64,000 nt of DNA, taken from NCBI RefSeq assembly GCF_016745255.1, contig NZ_JADOEQ010000017.1, forward strand, positions 40,732-104,731. Direction: 5' to 3'. This DNA comes from Enterococcus sp. BWR-S5 (GTDB lineage: Bacteria; Bacillota; Bacilli; Lactobacillales; Enterococcaceae). Below, in pieces: positions 27,432 to 36,846 of the stretch (its first letter is position 1; every line of letters starts with the position of its first letter). Below the pieces are notes generated by a model. It was not told where the DNA came from. It searched no databases and saw nothing but the letters and a program-made list of their open reading frames with translations. Position numbers and translations under genes: made by a program.

Positions 27432-28262
27432 ATGACCGTTATCAAGGAGTACAAAGAAGATGTTGAAAAAATCCTGTCTCACCGTTATGATTTGGGTGCA
27501 GATTACTGGACAACTGAAGATAAACGGTTGATAAAGGGAGCCCCCTTTTCAACAATGGAAAGCATGATGCTTCTGACAGAATTAGGTATGGATGATTCCG
27601 ACTCAATAATCGAAGAAACCGCTAAATTGATTTTCAGTACATGGCGGGAAGATGGGTGTTTTCAATTAACTGGCAAGGGAGCGATTTTACCTTGCCATAC
27701 TGTAAATGCAGCCAACACGCTTTGTCACATGGGCTATAGTGAAGACGAGCGTGTTCAGACAACTTTTCAACATCTTTTGGCAACGCAATATGAGCTGGGA
27801 GGCTGGCGTTGTAATAAATTCAGCTATGGTCGAGGGGAAGAGACTTTATATGCGAATCCCGGACCAACATTGACTGGGCTGAATGCTTTTCGTTTTACAC
27901 CATATCTTAATCAAGAGTCGACGCTGGAGCCGGCGGTTGAGCTTTTATTGGAGCATTGGCGGATTAAAAGACCAATCGGACCTTGTCACTATGGAATAGG
28001 GACATTGTTTATGCAACCGGAATATCCGTTTCGCACATACAATCTTTTCTATTATGTGTATGTGCTCTCGTTTTATGAGAAAGCCAAGAAGGATGAGCGC
28101 TTTCTCGAAGCCTTGAAGGCATTGCAGGAGACGATGGAGGACGGAAAAATTGTTGTTATGCGGACCAATAATAAGCTGGCAAAGCTTTCTTTCTGCAAAA
28201 AAGGAGAGCCGAGCGAGCTTGCAACAAAGCGCTATCAGGAAATTTTAGAAAATCTTCAATGA
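27432..28262 (+). CDS. Alpha-barrel (terpenoid cyclase fold-like) protein, unknown function
   Basis: This 276-residue protein is predicted to be an alpha/alpha barrel of the prenyltransferase/squalene-cyclase repeat type. Repeat-like segments include CHTVNAANTLCHMGY, QYELGGWRCNKFSYGRGEE and CHYGIGTLFMQPEYPF, with several Cys and His residues that might bind metal. The ATG at 27432 is eight bases after AAAGGAG at 27417-27423; the in-frame ATG at 27426 and the TTG at 27414 are too close to it or precede it. It is coupled to the PLP enzyme upstream. I do not recognise a specific family function; a helper or sensor role for the PLP enzyme is only a guess. Confidence 0.6.
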   Translation: MTVIKEYKEDVEKILSHRYDLGADYWTTEDKRLIKGAPFSTMESMMLLTELGMDDSDSIIEETAKLIFSTWREDGCFQLTGKGAILPCHTVNAANTLCHMGYSEDERVQTTFQHLLATQYELGGWRCNKFSYGRGEETLYANPGPTLTGLNAFRFTPYLNQESTLEPAVELLLEHWRIKRPIGPCHYGIGTLFMQPEYPFRTYNLFYYVYVLSFYEKAKKDERFLEALKALQETMEDGKIVVMRTNNKLAKLSFCKKGEPSELATKRYQEILENLQ

Positions 28263-28279
28263 CAACTGAACAAGATAAA

Positions 28280-28328
28280 AAAATGTGGTCTCGTTAGGTG
28301 AACGTAAATCCTAATGAGGTCACATTTT
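28280..28328. terminator. Bidirectional terminator between convergent genes
   Basis: AAAATGTG, CTC and TTAGG pair with CCTAA, GAG and CACATTTT around an 11-base loop. A-rich and T-rich flanks make it work for both the + strand pair and the - strand ABC genes. Confidence 0.85.
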
Positions 28329-28339
28329 CTATAAAAGTA

Positions 28340-29071
28340 TCAAAATTTTATTTTTTTAAGCAAACCAATTTTTATAGCTGAAAAAGCAGCTGTATAAAGT
28401 AAAAATGAACCAAATAGCTGTATAGTAATCAATCTGGAAAAGGCAGCGCTGCTCGGATAGGCCTTAGTGATATCTGCAACAGGTGGAATGACCCATAAAA
28501 CAAAGGCTGAAAGAGGATACTGTCTAATCATGGTCAGTCGAGCGCTTACGAAGACGACAAGAAACAATGCCGTCAGCAATACCAGCTTTTTGTCCTTCAA
28601 TATCCTAGGATGAAGCAAAGAACCAAGACTTGCGCCGGCACAGGCACAGGCCAAAAGAAGCAGGAGGGAACAAAGAAAATCATTTGCTTCATAAGGGCGG
28701 TCAAACAATGCTTGTTGACTGATGATGGCGGCAAGCAACGGTGCAATCGCTGAAATCAGACTGATAATGGTACTTAGAAAAAGTAAAAATAACGCTATGC
28801 TCAGATAATAAAGAGTGTCACTTTTGACCCGTAAAATCATCAGCTGTTCACTGATGTTATCTTCCAGATTGTTGTAGGATAGACCGACCCACATAGCAAT
28901 CAGAAATGTATACATACAGGACATAAAAATACTGTCCATCAAGCCGATAGGGCGCGGTGTCGTATAGATGCCCAGCTGAAGCAGTAATAGCCAGACCAAA
29001 GGCATGACAAAGCGGGACGAATGGAAATAGGAGAGGCGATGATAGCTAAGTAGTTCGTTAATCGTCTTCAT
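28340..29071 (-). CDS. ABC transporter permease
   Basis: This 243-residue integral membrane protein has about six predicted helices and no other domain. It overlaps the ATPase gene upstream by 14 bases and has a GGGGG ribosome site inside that gene, so it is the membrane half of an ABC-2-like exporter. It is not similar enough to a known family to name a substrate. A short C-terminal Lys-rich tail faces the cytoplasm. Small ABC pairs of this kind in Lactobacillales often handle peptides or lipids, but nothing here shows that. Confidence 0.7.
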   Translation of the reverse strand: MKTINELLSYHRLSYFHSSRFVMPLVWLLLLQLGIYTTPRPIGLMDSIFMSCMYTFLIAMWVGLSYNNLEDNISEQLMILRVKSDTLYYLSIALFLLFLSTIISLISAIAPLLAAIISQQALFDRPYEANDFLCSLLLLLACACAGASLGSLLHPRILKDKKLVLLTALFLVVFVSARLTMIRQYPLSAFVLWVIPPVADITKAYPSSAAFSRLITIQLFGSFLLYTAAFSAIKIGLLKKIKF

Positions 29072-29882
29072 GCTGCATCCCCCTTAATGTCCAGTGGTGA
29101 TTCAGCATTGTTTGAATCACTTGATTGGTTTGGCTTGCAGGCACAGAAATCTGCAACTGATTGTCAGACTGTCTTAGGGAAAAAGAGAGCTCAGGAAGAA
29201 CTGCTCGTCGTTCTTCATCGACAAAGGTCAGTTGAAAGTGTGATTCAGTGGTGAAGAAGCCAATATCTATTGCCTGTATTTGCTTGTTTTCAATGCGGTA
29301 GGCAGTATCTGAAAGTGAGCGAATCAGATGCTTTTCGTGACAGGACATAATAAGTGTTGTCTGCTGCTTTTGCAACAGCTTCATTTTCTGAACAAATACC
29401 TGCTGCGAGCGTTGATCTTGTCCGGATAACGGTTCATCTAAAAGCAAAATATCCGGTTGTTTAATCAGTGCTTGAATCACACCAATTTTTTGGAGCGAGC
29501 CTTTTGACAGAAGCTGCAGAGGTGTGTGCAGCATATCAGTTATATAAAAATCCTCTGCGAGTTGTTGTATTTTTTCTTCCAGTTCTGAATCGGTACACCC
29601 ATCGATTTTTCCAACAGAAAAAAGGTATCGATAAGCTGAAAGCTTCTTACGTGGAAAATGCTCGGGAATATAGTGAATCAATGCGTCCTTATTTCTATGT
29701 ATAGCACCTGAAGTTAACGTAGTTAAGCCTGCAATCATTCTTAACAATGTACTCTTACCGCTGCCGTTTTTTCCTGTAAAGACGACAGATTGTCCTTTGT
29801 AAATAGATAGGCTTACAGCGTCTAAAAGGACCTGCTGTTTAAACTGTTTTGTCAGGTTATCTATCCGAATGATTTCTTCCAC
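29058..29882 (-). CDS. ABC transporter ATP-binding protein
   Basis: This 274-residue ABC ATPase has Walker A GKNGSGKST (~37-45), the signature loop LLSKGSLQKIG in a non-canonical form (SKGS in place of SGGQ), Walker B DILLLDEPLSG, and the switch His (SCHEKH). Residues ~205-274 form an extra C-terminal segment. The start is GTG at 29880-29882, preceded by GGAGGAG at good spacing. It is followed by the overlapping permease gene. The pair is transcribed divergently from the 30095 gene. Export is more likely than import because no binding protein is present. Confidence 0.85.
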   Translation of the reverse strand: MEEIIRIDNLTKQFKQQVLLDAVSLSIYKGQSVVFTGKNGSGKSTLLRMIAGLTTLTSGAIHRNKDALIHYIPEHFPRKKLSAYRYLFSVGKIDGCTDSELEEKIQQLAEDFYITDMLHTPLQLLSKGSLQKIGVIQALIKQPDILLLDEPLSGQDQRSQQVFVQKMKLLQKQQTTLIMSCHEKHLIRSLSDTAYRIENKQIQAIDIGFFTTESHFQLTFVDEERRAVLPELSFSLRQSDNQLQISVPASQTNQVIQTMLNHHWTLRGMQHEDD

Positions 29883-30094
29883 TGTACTCCTCCATTCTTT
29901 TTTAGTGTAGAAAGCCTGCTTTTATTTTAGCATATCTTTTAGAATCATTTCTTGAAGAAATGAAGGGTTGCTGTCTATCATATTCCATTTCCTGTAATCA
30001 TCAACAAACGTGATATAGGTAGAGGTGTGGAATCAGTGGTACAATTGAAAAAAAGAATGGAATGATTCGTTGAGAAGGGAGGGAACTGTCAGGA

Positions 30095-31330
30095 ATGGAA
30101 GAGCGGACGAAAGATACTGCTGGAGAAGAATGGCTGGAGCGAGCCTATCGCCCTGTTTTGCAGCTGTTGGGAAAGGATGGAGCTTGGCTTGACTGCCGAA
30201 AAATGGTAATCAAGCAGTTTGAGCTGCTTCGAGAAATGGCGTGGGGTCAGCAGGCATGCGGTGTACAAGCTGCGTATCTTCTTAAATTAGTATCGAAGCT
30301 GAAGGAGCCTCAAAAGCTAAAGGAGTGTTTCTGCCAATTGAACAATGAGCTGCAGTGTGTTGGAAGCCGTGCCTATGAACGACTTTTTGACGCTTCAGAG
30401 GATGGAGCGTTTACGGAAGAACAGGCAAAAAAGCGACTTCATCTATTAGTGTTGCACTTGGGCGCTGAATTGGATGAGAACGAGATGCTTCAACTAAATG
30501 GCCCATATGCGTTTGATGAGACGCTTTCGCCCCATGCTCGTTTCTGGCAGACCCTTGCAAAAACGATGCAGGCGGCCTATCCGAATAAGAACTTGTCTGA
30601 CCCCATCCATCATCAGCTGAGGATGTACATTGATCGACAAAATATCCAATATATCCGTTCAAAGTTCAAAACAGCAGAAAGAACAGACGAGCAAGCACTC
30701 GCAGCGTATGTGAGTGCGCCAAGTCCATTGGGCAGATCCGGTAAGCGGATGGAGCGTGAGCCTGCCCGTTACCATAATAAAATGATTATTGGTGAAACCT
30801 ATGGTAGCCGTGTACTGGGAAATGAAAACAAAAAACGAACGGTGCACTTTCATTCGGAGTTCATCCTAAATCGTCGTGGTGATTTCGTCAGTCAATGGAA
30901 TGTTCTTGAAAAGGATAAGGCGAGTGGAAAATACCATAGTGACTTAAGTTATTACCAAACACGTTTTGGCGAGCAATCGTTGTATTTTGAGGAACAGCTG
31001 ATGAATGGGGAATCGTTTAACTATGCGGAAAAAAATGATAAAGTGCATAAGCGGCTGGATGTTCGACCACCTGGAAAGTTGGATCACAATTTGAGAAAAA
31101 CGATTGGCAGGCATGGGTTGAATGGACAAAAGTCAAAAACTGATATGAACCAATTAATGGACGGAGCGGAGGGACAGCAGAGAAAATGGCTTAGTCCGCA
31201 ACAAAGAAACAGGCAGAATCCTGAGCTGAACTATGATTATTTTTCGGATAAAGGAGATACCTATTCCGGTAATGTATATAATCGATTGCTTGATACCGTC
31301 CGGCGATTGGCACGGATAGTTAAAAAATAG
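30095..31330 (+). CDS. Unknown cytoplasmic protein, 411 residues
   Basis: No signal peptide or transmembrane helix is visible. Residues ~1-200 are helical and rich in Leu, Glu and Cys. Residues ~225-290 contain the most distinctive block (RYHNKMIIGETYG and FHSEFILNRRGDFVSQWN), followed by a basic, Gln/Asn-rich C-terminal third. It resembles proteins annotated in Firmicutes as DUF3114, but I cannot confirm this. The start follows GGGAGGG at ~11 bases, or CAGGA closer. It stands alone between the divergent ABC operon and a convergent lactonase gene. No function is proposed. Confidence 0.6.
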   Translation: MEERTKDTAGEEWLERAYRPVLQLLGKDGAWLDCRKMVIKQFELLREMAWGQQACGVQAAYLLKLVSKLKEPQKLKECFCQLNNELQCVGSRAYERLFDASEDGAFTEEQAKKRLHLLVLHLGAELDENEMLQLNGPYAFDETLSPHARFWQTLAKTMQAAYPNKNLSDPIHHQLRMYIDRQNIQYIRSKFKTAERTDEQALAAYVSAPSPLGRSGKRMEREPARYHNKMIIGETYGSRVLGNENKKRTVHFHSEFILNRRGDFVSQWNVLEKDKASGKYHSDLSYYQTRFGEQSLYFEEQLMNGESFNYAEKNDKVHKRLDVRPPGKLDHNLRKTIGRHGLNGQKSKTDMNQLMDGAEGQQRKWLSPQQRNRQNPELNYDYFSDKGDTYSGNVYNRLLDTVRRLARIVKK

Positions 31331-31339
31331 AAGAAAAAA

Positions 31340-31384
31340 ATAACTTGCCAAGAGAGTAATCCCTGTTTTGGCAAGTTATTTTAT
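31340..31384. terminator. Bidirectional terminator between convergent genes
   Basis: AATAACTTGCCAA (31340-31352) pairs with TTGGCAAGTTATT (31369-31381), with A-rich DNA on the left and TTTT on the right. It serves both the 30095 gene and the lactonase gene. Confidence 0.9.
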
Positions 31385-31392
31385 GGCTTATT

Positions 31393-32424
31393 TTATTTGA
31401 AATAAACGCAGACACATTCCGGTGCGTAAACATCTTTTTGAATCATAGTCAGCAAGCCTGTTTCTTTATCACGGCGATAAAGCGTTAGGTTGTCTGTATT
31501 TTGGTTGGCAGCTACAATATACTCATCTGTCGCATTCAAGTCAAAGTCTCTTGGAAAATCGCCTTCAGTCGAAATTAATTGAATCAATTCGATATGATTG
31601 CCATCTTCAGTAACCGCATATACTGCGAGAGAATTATGCCCACGGTTTGATGCATAAAGGAAACGACCGTCTTTAGAGATACGAATAGCCGCGCCGCCAC
31701 TAAATTCTGTAAAGTCTTCCGGTAAGGTTGACACTTTTTGTTTTTGTGAAAATGTTCCGGTTGCTGCATCATAAGCAAGTACAGTCACTGTATTGTCTAA
31801 CTCACCAAACATATAAGCAAGCTTTTCGTTTGGATGGAAGACCAGGTGACGAGGACCTGTTCCTGGTTCAGCAACATATTGAGCGGCTTCAGTTAATTTA
31901 CCATCAGCAGCAACATCATATGTGTATACACGGTCAGTACCAAGGTCACAGACAACAAGACGATTGTCTGGTGTCAAATCGGTATAGTGAACATGCGCAT
32001 TATTTTGATTTTCATGAGGACCAGTTGCTTCATCATGTGTAATTTTATCAGCAAGCTCAAGAGAACCATCTTTTAAAATGCGATGGCTGTAAACCATGCC
32101 TCGATGGTAGTTTGCGCCATACATCAATTGGCGGTCTTCATCAACCGCAACATAACAATGGGGTGCACCTTGCTCAGTGACTGCATTTAACAGTTCAAAT
32201 GCCTGCTCATCTTTAGGCTTAAAGGCTCCTGCTCCGCCTTCTTCTCCAACCTCTATAACAGAATACAAGTTTCCGGCATTGCTCAGTGTGACATAGGTCG
32301 GGCCTTTTGCTTCAGCTACCAGCTCAGCTGTCGAAAGCTCTCCCTTTTCAGTATCCAACACGATTTCATGGATGCCTTTGCTAACTCTTCGTGTATACGT
32401 CCCTAGTAAAATCTTTTCTAACAT
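31393..32424 (-). CDS. pgl: 6-phosphogluconolactonase-family beta-propeller protein
   Basis: This 343-residue protein belongs to the YbhE/lactonase family, a seven-bladed beta-propeller. Family features include GTYTRRVSKGI at the start, GPTYVTLSN, HENQNNAHVHYTDLTPDNRLVVCDLG, GTGPRHLVFHPNEKLAYMFGEL, and the FPRDFDLNATDEYIVAANQNTDN block near the end. The E. coli member hydrolyses 6-phosphogluconolactone in the pentose phosphate pathway; many Firmicutes homologues have not been tested. The ATG at 32424 (- strand) follows GGAGGG. It is monocistronic and faces a divergent region of ~475 bp before clpX. Confidence 0.85.
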   Translation of the reverse strand: MLEKILLGTYTRRVSKGIHEIVLDTEKGELSTAELVAEAKGPTYVTLSNAGNLYSVIEVGEEGGAGAFKPKDEQAFELLNAVTEQGAPHCYVAVDEDRQLMYGANYHRGMVYSHRILKDGSLELADKITHDEATGPHENQNNAHVHYTDLTPDNRLVVCDLGTDRVYTYDVAADGKLTEAAQYVAEPGTGPRHLVFHPNEKLAYMFGELDNTVTVLAYDAATGTFSQKQKVSTLPEDFTEFSGGAAIRISKDGRFLYASNRGHNSLAVYAVTEDGNHIELIQLISTEGDFPRDFDLNATDEYIVAANQNTDNLTLYRRDKETGLLTMIQKDVYAPECVCVYFK

Positions 32425-32900
32425 TCATGTACCCTCCATTATTCAATGATTGAAAACTATATGAATGACACAAAATAGTTCAGGCTGCGATAGAGTACCT
32501 ATTCTCAATTATTCAAGCAACGGTAAGCAATTGCAACGTGTTTATTTACGTGTCTTCATACCACGTTTACAGTATAACATAAAGCGGAAACATTGAAGAA
32601 TAACAATCAGAGGATAAGAACAAGAAAGCCACTGGAAAATAAAAATCTGAGGAAATGATTTTGTTTCTCAAAGGAGTGTTTAGAAGTAGGTATGATGCAA
32701 TTGATTAGATGAACGACTGTTATTTTCTCATGAAAATGTTATCTAAAAAACAATCTCTCAATAGCTTAAAAGAAGCTCATTGAAAAAAAACAGAAAGAAT
32801 GTTAAAAATTCATTTCCAAAGTTCGCATTTTTTCCATCTTTGTGATATGATTTCTTAAGACTGTACCTGCAGTTACTTTCGAGTTTAAGGAGGAACGTAC
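32425..32900. promoter_or_regulatory. Intergenic region with the clpX promoter
   Basis: This 476-bp gap between pgl and clpX shows no convincing gene. Near its right end TGATATGAT (32843-32851) is an extended -10 for clpX, with only a weak TTCGCA at the -35 place. No CtsR-type heptad repeat was seen. The left part should contain the pgl promoter on the - strand. The rest is plain AT-rich DNA. Confidence 0.5.
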
Positions 32901-34151
32901 GTGTACGACAATACAAATAATAATGGACCTGTTCGTTGTTCTTTCTGCGGAAAAACGCAAGAAGAAGTAAAGAAGATTGTAGCGGGACCGGGCGTATACA
33001 TTTGTAACGAATGTATCGACCTATGCAAAGAGATTATTGACGAAGAATTTTATGATGAAGCTGTACGTGAATTAACGGATGTTCCTAAACCCCAAGAAAT
33101 TTTGGATGTTTTAGATCAATATGTGATTGGCCAAGAGCAAGCGAAACGAGCACTCTCTGTTGCTGTCTATAATCACTATAAACGAGTAAATCACACTGAT
33201 AATAATAGTTCAGATGATGTAGAGCTGCAAAAGAGCAACATCTGCCTGATTGGGCCTACTGGCTCAGGAAAGACATTTTTAGCGCAAACCTTGGCTAGAA
33301 CATTGAATGTGCCGTTTGCCATTGCTGATGCAACCAGCTTAACAGAAGCAGGTTACGTTGGTGAAGATGTGGAAAACATCTTGCTGAAGCTGCTTCAATC
33401 TGCTGACTATAATGTAGAGCGAGCAGAAAAAGGCATTATCTATATTGATGAAATTGATAAAATTGCCCGTAAAAGTGAAAATGTTTCAATTACCAGAGAT
33501 GTATCCGGTGAGGGCGTTCAGCAAGCCCTGTTGAAGATTTTGGAAGGAACTGTAGCAAGTGTGCCTCCACAAGGTGGACGCAAGCACCCGCATCAGGAAT
33601 TCATCCAGATTGATACAACCAATATCCTATTCATCGTTGGTGGTGCATTTGACGGAATTGAAACCATTGTTAAGAACCGTCTGGGAGACAAGACTATCGG
33701 CTTTGGAACAAACAACAGTAAGCTATCTGAAGATCAAAGCATCATGCAGCAGATTATTCCGGAGGACTTATTGAAATTCGGTTTGATTCCTGAATTTATC
33801 GGTCGTTTACCGGTTACTGCCGCCTTGGAAAAATTAACCGTTGATGATTTGGTTCGTATTTTGAAAGAACCAAAGAATGCGCTAGTTAAGCAATACCAAA
33901 AGCTATTATCTTTGGATAATACAGAATTGGAATTTGAGGAAGATGCTTTACGCGGCATCTCACAAAAAGCCATTGAGAGAAATACCGGAGCACGTGGCCT
34001 ACGTTCGATTATTGAAGGAATCATGTTGGATGTTATGTTTGATATCCCTTCAGATGAAACAATTAAGAAAGTTATCATTACCGAACTGGCTGTTGAAGGC
34101 AAAGGAAAACCGGCGATCATTTATGATAAAAAGGATCAAAAAGCCGGCTAA
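32901..34151 (+). CDS. clpX: ATP-dependent Clp protease ATP-binding subunit ClpX
   Basis: This 416-residue AAA+ unfoldase feeds substrates to ClpP. The N-terminal zinc-binding domain has CSFCGK and CNECIDLC (four Cys), followed by an AAA+ module with Walker A GPTGSGKT (~113-120), Walker [10 protein letters not shown], the pore loop GYVGEDV, RGARGLR-type sensor 2 (NTGARGLRS) and the IGF loop (KTIGFGTN) that docks to ClpP. It starts with GTG, seven bases after AAGGAGG. ysxC follows after an intervening terminator, the usual Firmicutes order. Confidence 0.97.
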   Translation: MYDNTNNNGPVRCSFCGKTQEEVKKIVAGPGVYICNECIDLCKEIIDEEFYDEAVRELTDVPKPQEILDVLDQYVIGQEQAKRALSVAVYNHYKRVNHTDNNSSDDVELQKSNICLIGPTGSGKTFLAQTLARTLNVPFAIADATSLTEAGYVGEDVENILLKLLQSADYNVERAEKGIIYIDEIDKIARKSENVSITRDVSGEGVQQALLKILEGTVASVPPQGGRKHPHQEFIQIDTTNILFIVGGAFDGIETIVKNRLGDKTIGFGTNNSKLSEDQSIMQQIIPEDLLKFGLIPEFIGRLPVTAALEKLTVDDLVRILKEPKNALVKQYQKLLSLDNTELEFEEDALRGISQKAIERNTGARGLRSIIEGIMLDVMFDIPSDETIKKVIITELAVEGKGKPAIIYDKKDQKAG

Positions 34152-34207
34152 TCACGGAAGTAAACGTTGAGTAGTTAGATTACTCAGCGACACGAATGGA
34201 AATGATA

Positions 34208-34251
34208 GGTCGGGACGAAATATCTGCAAAGGTATGAGCCCCGACTTTTTT
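34208..34251 (+). terminator. Intrinsic terminator after clpX
   Basis: GTCGGG (34209-34214) pairs with CCCGAC (34240-34245) around a 25-base loop, followed by six T. The GGTCGGGAC start recurs in similar form at 39528 and 57916. Confidence 0.75.
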
Positions 34252-34324
34252 ATGGGAAGAAGCTGAAACTAAGCAGGCCAGCTTCGTTTTGTGTACAGCT
34301 AACGAGTAAAAAAGGAGGAAAAGT

Positions 34325-34906
34325 ATGAACGTACATCAAGCAGAAATCGTAATCAGTGCAGTATCTCCGGCGCAGTATCCTGAGACACAGCTTCCTGAAA
34401 TCGCCCTTGCCGGACGATCAAACGTAGGAAAATCATCGTTTATCAACACGCTGATTAATCGAAAAAATCTGGCACGAACATCAGGAAAACCGGGGAAAAC
34501 CCAAACATTGAATTTTTACCTGATTGAAGAGTCGCTTCATTTTGTGGACGTACCGGGATATGGCTATGCCAAGGTTTCCAAAACAGAACGAGCAAAATGG
34601 GGAAAAATGATTGAGACCTATATGACAAAGAGAGAACAGCTTCGGGCCGTTGTTTCCCTTGTTGATTTGCGCCATCCGCCGACCCAGGAAGACATTCAGA
34701 TGTATGAATTTCTCAAATATTATGACCTGCCGGTAATTGTTGTTGCAACGAAAGCAGACAAGATTCCGAGAGGGAAGTGGAACAAGCATGAAAGTGTCGT
34801 CAAAAAGGCGCTGAACTTTGATCCGTCCGATGAATTTATCCTATTCTCATCTCAAACAAAAATGGGCAAGGATGAAGCATGGAAAGCAATTGAAAAGTAC
34901 CTTTAA
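34325..34906 (+). CDS. ysxC: Ribosome biogenesis GTPase YsxC/EngB
   Basis: This 193-residue essential GTPase takes part in assembly of the 50S subunit. G1 GRSNVGKS (~30-37), G2 Thr in the KPGKTQT region, G3 DVPGYG (~78-83), G4 TKAD (~145-148) and G5 SSQT are all visible. Length and motif order are standard for the EngB family. The ATG follows AAGGAGGA. It lies directly downstream of clpX but beyond a terminator, so it may have its own promoter or be reached by readthrough. Confidence 0.96.
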   Translation: MNVHQAEIVISAVSPAQYPETQLPEIALAGRSNVGKSSFINTLINRKNLARTSGKPGKTQTLNFYLIEESLHFVDVPGYGYAKVSKTERAKWGKMIETYMTKREQLRAVVSLVDLRHPPTQEDIQMYEFLKYYDLPVIVVATKADKIPRGKWNKHESVVKKALNFDPSDEFILFSSQTKMGKDEAWKAIEKYL

Positions 34907-34920
34907 TAAATAGATAAGAA

Positions 34921-34967
34921 AAAACGGAAGAGTATCCTGCACTCGGCAGATACTCTTCCGTTTTTTT
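34921..34967. terminator. Intrinsic terminator after ysxC
   Basis: A perfect 16-bp stem, AAAACGGAAGAGTATC (34921-34936) with GATACTCTTCCGTTTT (34949-34964), has further T after it. The A-rich left arm also allows function on the - strand. Confidence 0.95.
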
Positions 34968-35052
34968 AGTGTTGTCCTTTTGCTTCTCTAAAAAATTATT
35001 GATTTGAATAGTCGGCTAAACTATAGCATATCATTTAGATGAAAATGAACAT

Positions 35053-35086
35053 GGGACTGAGAAAGTAGAAGTACTTTCTCAGTCCC
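35053..35086. terminator. Hairpin ending the lipase transcript
   Basis: GGGACTGAGAAAGTA (35053-35067) and TACTTTCTCAGTCCC (35072-35086) form a perfect 15-bp stem with a GAAG loop. It sits 28 bp beyond the stop of the - strand lipase. T-runs on either side are weak. Confidence 0.75.
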
Positions 35087-35113
35087 GTTTATTATAGAGC
35101 TTTTAGTAAGTGC

Positions 35114-36322
35114 TTATAATGTATAGTTTCTTAATACAATACCTTCATAGAAACTGCGGACTTTTGTTCTCAGGATAGGTGCCTGCAAATAGTCTTGTCC
35201 AATGAAATCAATGTGATCCCATCCTTTGATAACCGGTTCAACATACCAAATTCCCGGTTCTACTTGGTTATCTGCTGTTTTACTCTTTTGTGTGAAAGGT
35301 GCTTTGGCTGAAATAACTGGTACAAGTCCATCATTCGCACGCCATTCAGTTGTCCCAGTCTTCCCTAATATCATAGAAGGAATTGTAAATAGTGGAGACA
35401 TTGTGATTGATGGCAGATAATTATTGCTCACGCCGGACTTATAAGTCGCATCTGCTGCAAAAGAGAAGTAGTAAACATCACCTGCCAGATTTGTCATCTG
35501 GTTAATCGTATCAGCACCGGCAACAGTCAAGTCATGTAAGGCGACATCCTGACTATTGTTCCAAACATTACTTTCCAATACTCGTTTCATATAGGCCTTA
35601 TTACTTTCTCCGGCTTGTTGGCGAAGCCCCCAATGATCCATTTTGAAATCATAAGGAATCTTGATAGCGTTGCTTCCGGTAGTTGCTGCCAGTCCGTAAA
35701 TAATATCGCTGATTAATGGCTTGGCGATATCTGCAAGACGAGTACCGTTATGCGGGGTACCTAGTGTAGTGATGCTATGAACCCAATTCTTATTCCCTTT
35801 GAACAATTCTGATAGCTCAGTGCCGTTAGCGGCAGCGTAAGCTTGCTCTTCCTGTGATCCTTCACGAAGCATTGTTTCCAACAGACGGCTAGTTTGTCCA
35901 CCCTGGCTATGTCCAATCAAGTGAATTTTACTTTGACCATCCCATTGTGGGTAAAGTCCGGCATAGGTTCTGCCATATCTGGCATGCCCGTGTTTTTGAG
36001 CATGGGCTGCACCATAATCTACAGTTCCACCCTTAATATAGTAGTAGAGCTCGACTGCACGATCCCAGTTACTTCCGAAAGGACTTACAACAGCTTCCAT
36101 GCTATGATACCCTTTTGAATTCAGATCACCCAAAATAGTAGAAAAGCCACCCCAATAAGTGATAGGAAATGGTTTTAGCTCATCTGGTCCGAAACCCACC
36201 AATCCATGAACAAAAACATGCGGGTCCTTATTCTCTCCATGTACTTCCTCAGGCTGGAAAAAGCTGATTCCCAAAATCAGACTAATCCCTAAAACAATTG
36301 CATACAATTTTTTCTTTCTCAT
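35114..36322 (-). CDS. Secreted zinc-type lipase of the Geobacillus/Staphylococcus family
   Basis: This 402-residue alpha/beta-hydrolase has a signal peptide (~1-29). It matches family I.5/I.6 true lipases. The nucleophile is Ser139 in GHSQG, the acid is Asp in RANDGLVP and the base is His in WDHIDFIG. The zinc site of Geobacillus lipase L1 (D61, H81, H87, D238) appears conserved as Asp87 (SNWDRA), His107 and His113 (AAHAQKHGHARYG) and Asp229 (MDHWGLR). It should hydrolyse triacylglycerols outside the cell. The start at 36322 has GGAGG six bases upstream, while the longer frame from 36340 has none. Unlike staphylococcal lipases there is no long propeptide. Confidence 0.92.
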   Translation of the reverse strand: MRKKKLYAIVLGISLILGISFFQPEEVHGENKDPHVFVHGLVGFGPDELKPFPITYWGGFSTILGDLNSKGYHSMEAVVSPFGSNWDRAVELYYYIKGGTVDYGAAHAQKHGHARYGRTYAGLYPQWDGQSKIHLIGHSQGGQTSRLLETMLREGSQEEQAYAAANGTELSELFKGNKNWVHSITTLGTPHNGTRLADIAKPLISDIIYGLAATTGSNAIKIPYDFKMDHWGLRQQAGESNKAYMKRVLESNVWNNSQDVALHDLTVAGADTINQMTNLAGDVYYFSFAADATYKSGVSNNYLPSITMSPLFTIPSMILGKTGTTEWRANDGLVPVISAKAPFTQKSKTADNQVEPGIWYVEPVIKGWDHIDFIGQDYLQAPILRTKVRSFYEGIVLRNYTL

Positions 36323-36513
36323 TTTTTTCCTCCAAAACAACTATTTTTGAAATGTTTCTCGTTCATTTCGTTATTTATTATAACCTATAAAACGGGTTTT
36401 TTATATGTAAATATTACTTATTGGTATTTTTATTCTTTTAAATACTTAATATAGGTTATTTTTAGTATAAAAAATATAGGTGATTGATAAAGTAGTAGTG
36501 ATAGTGACACATA

Positions 36514-36573
36514 AAAAGGCCTGAAGCTGCTGGAAAATGTAGTTACATTTTTCAGCAGCTTCAGGCCTTTTAC
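36514..36573. terminator. Strong bidirectional terminator
   Basis: AAAAGGCCTGAAGCTGCTG and ACATTTTtCAGCAGCTTCAG with flanking GGCCTTTT form a long, almost perfect stem around AGTT. On the - strand it closes the small gene at 36583; on the + strand it lacks an obvious client. The 36341-36513 stretch is AT-rich promoter DNA for the lipase with nothing else visible. Confidence 0.9.
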
Positions 36574-36582
36574 AGAAACTGG

Positions 36583-36717
36583 TTATTTTTTTGTTTCTTT
36601 ATTTTTTGGCTCATCTGTATCTTCTTCTTTTTTTGGTTTTTCTTTGTCTTTAGGGTCAATGGCGAAGGATTCAAATAGCTTATCCAAATCGTCACTACTT
36701 TCGAATTTTAATCCCAT
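36583..36717 (-). CDS. Small acidic/basic protein (SPJ_0845-like), 44 residues
   Basis: This short - strand gene encodes MGLKFESSDDLDKLFESF followed by a Lys/Glu/Asp-rich tail that is probably disordered. The ATG (36717) follows GGAGGG at proper spacing and a strong terminator lies just downstream, so it is likely real despite its size. The N-terminal pattern resembles small proteins called the SPJ_0845 family in Lactobacillales. Function is unknown. It is transcribed divergently from yidD. Confidence 0.7.
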   Translation of the reverse strand: MGLKFESSDDLDKLFESFAIDPKDKEKPKKEEDTDEPKNKETKK

Positions 36718-36846
36718 GAGTCATCCCTCCGTTCTCACTTAGTGTAGCACTTTTCTTATAATTTTTACAGCTTTCAATTTGAAACCTTGCATTCCGTTAA
36801 AAAAAACGATATAGTTTTGTCGAATAGGAAAGAGGAGAAGGACAGA

